A stretch of 64,000 nt of DNA from Leptolyngbya sp. FACHB-321 (GTDB lineage Bacteria > Cyanobacteriota > Cyanobacteriia > Leptolyngbyales > Leptolyngbyaceae). The translations under genes were made by a program, and so were the position numbers. Positions 63,888 through 64,000 of this stretch are shown in pieces; position 1 is the stretch's first letter; every line of letters begins with the position of its first letter. Below the pieces are notes generated by a model. The model was not told the DNA's origin and made no database searches. It saw nothing but the letters and a program-made list of their open reading frames with translations. The stretch is from NCBI RefSeq assembly GCF_014695975.1, contig NZ_JACJPI010000084.1, forward strand, positions 169,394-233,393, read 5' to 3'.

Positions 63888-64000
63888 GGTAGTGCTCAAG
63901 ATGTAATGATAGAGAAGTAGAGTTGTTCTCCTCCTATGCCTGCCTGCCCCCTTTGTGCGTCCGTCAAAACGGTCAAGAACGGACGTATCCACAATGGTAA
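63888..64000 (+). mobile_element. Left end of an IS1-family insertion sequence (cut by window edge)
   Basis: GGTAGTGCTC at 63888 resembles the IS1 terminal inverted repeat (GGTGATGCTG), and the similarity continues through GTAATGAT. An ATG at 63936 opens a frame running off the window with a CPLC zinc-ribbon and VKNGRIHNGK, matching the N-terminus of IS1 InsA-type proteins. It probably continues to the right as an intact or degraded element. Confidence 0.7.
63936..64000 (+). CDS. IS1-family transposase N-terminus (partial)
   Basis: The first 21 codons are visible: MPACPLCASVKTVKNGRIHN, then a lysine as the last complete or near-complete residue. The paired cysteines and the KNGRIHNGK segment match the zinc-ribbon start of IS1 InsA-like proteins. 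It continues beyond the window, so intactness cannot be judged. Confidence 0.7.
   Translation, partial: MPACPLCASVKTVKNGRIHNG

Overview
The window is chromosomal DNA from a cyanobacterium. It encodes photosystem II PsbK, the magnesium-chelatase subunit ChlD, three SLH-domain/OprB porins, a tocopherol-type methyltransferase and a probable carboxysome-positioning McdAB pair. It also carries an NtcA-type GTA-N8-TAC site and is saturated with HIP1 octamers (GCGATCGC) inside and outside genes. Heptanucleotide tandem repeats (STRR-like) and WD40/TPR/PAS-rich proteins suggest a fairly large genome of the filamentous, Leptolyngbya-like kind, but nothing here fixes the genus.

Layout. 1-7.1 kb: 3' part of a tocopherol methyltransferase, mcdA-mcdB, a polyphosphate glucokinase, tRNA-Ser(TGA), a Pro-rich membrane protein, a MAPEG protein, deoC and recO. 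7.1-11.5 kb: an MFS transporter, then an abutting glycosyltransferase-amidase pair. 11.9-18.2 kb: three tandem porins, each with its own terminator, the last ending in a 46-bp perfect palindrome. 18.4-20.7 kb: Rrf2 regulator, cysK, a J-domain protein and tRNA-Pro(GGG). 20.9-24.4 kb: a two-gene signalling operon whose first product is an ethylene-receptor-like histidine kinase. 24.8-31.5 kb: ABC exporter, chlD (carrying repeat insertions), tatA, dapB, cobS. 32.1-36.6 kb: a conserved unknown, tgt, psbK and a Ser/Thr kinase-WD40 fusion. 36.7-42.2 kb: small unknowns, a CnoX-like thioredoxin-TPR protein, a TPR protein and proA.

42.2-46.6 kb is an arsenate locus: arsJ, its partner GAPDH, a phosphate-binding (PstS-like) protein and arsR. 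GAPDH makes 1-arseno-3-phosphoglycerate and ArsJ exports it. Matching TTCAA-N6-TTGAT dyads lie at arsR and upstream of the PstS-like gene, suggesting one ArsR regulon. 47.0-52.4 kb is a seven-gene minus-strand nitrogen cluster (polar amino-acid-type ABC transporter, RidA, acetamidase/formamidase, cyanase) headed by a perfect NtcA site with a correctly spaced -10.

53.9-62.5 kb holds cell-envelope genes: a Tat-exported glycoside hydrolase-like protein, two FecR-domain proteins flanking a beta-barrel-like protein, and a CHASE2 adenylate/guanylate cyclase. The right end has an SbcD/Mre11-like nuclease and the left end of an IS1-family element cut by the window edge.

Two repeat systems run across the window. 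One is a family of about 91-105 bp, five intergenic copies, with TATAGC...GCTATA ends (MITE-like). The other is heptamer STRR tracts, three of which lie inside the chlD reading frame.
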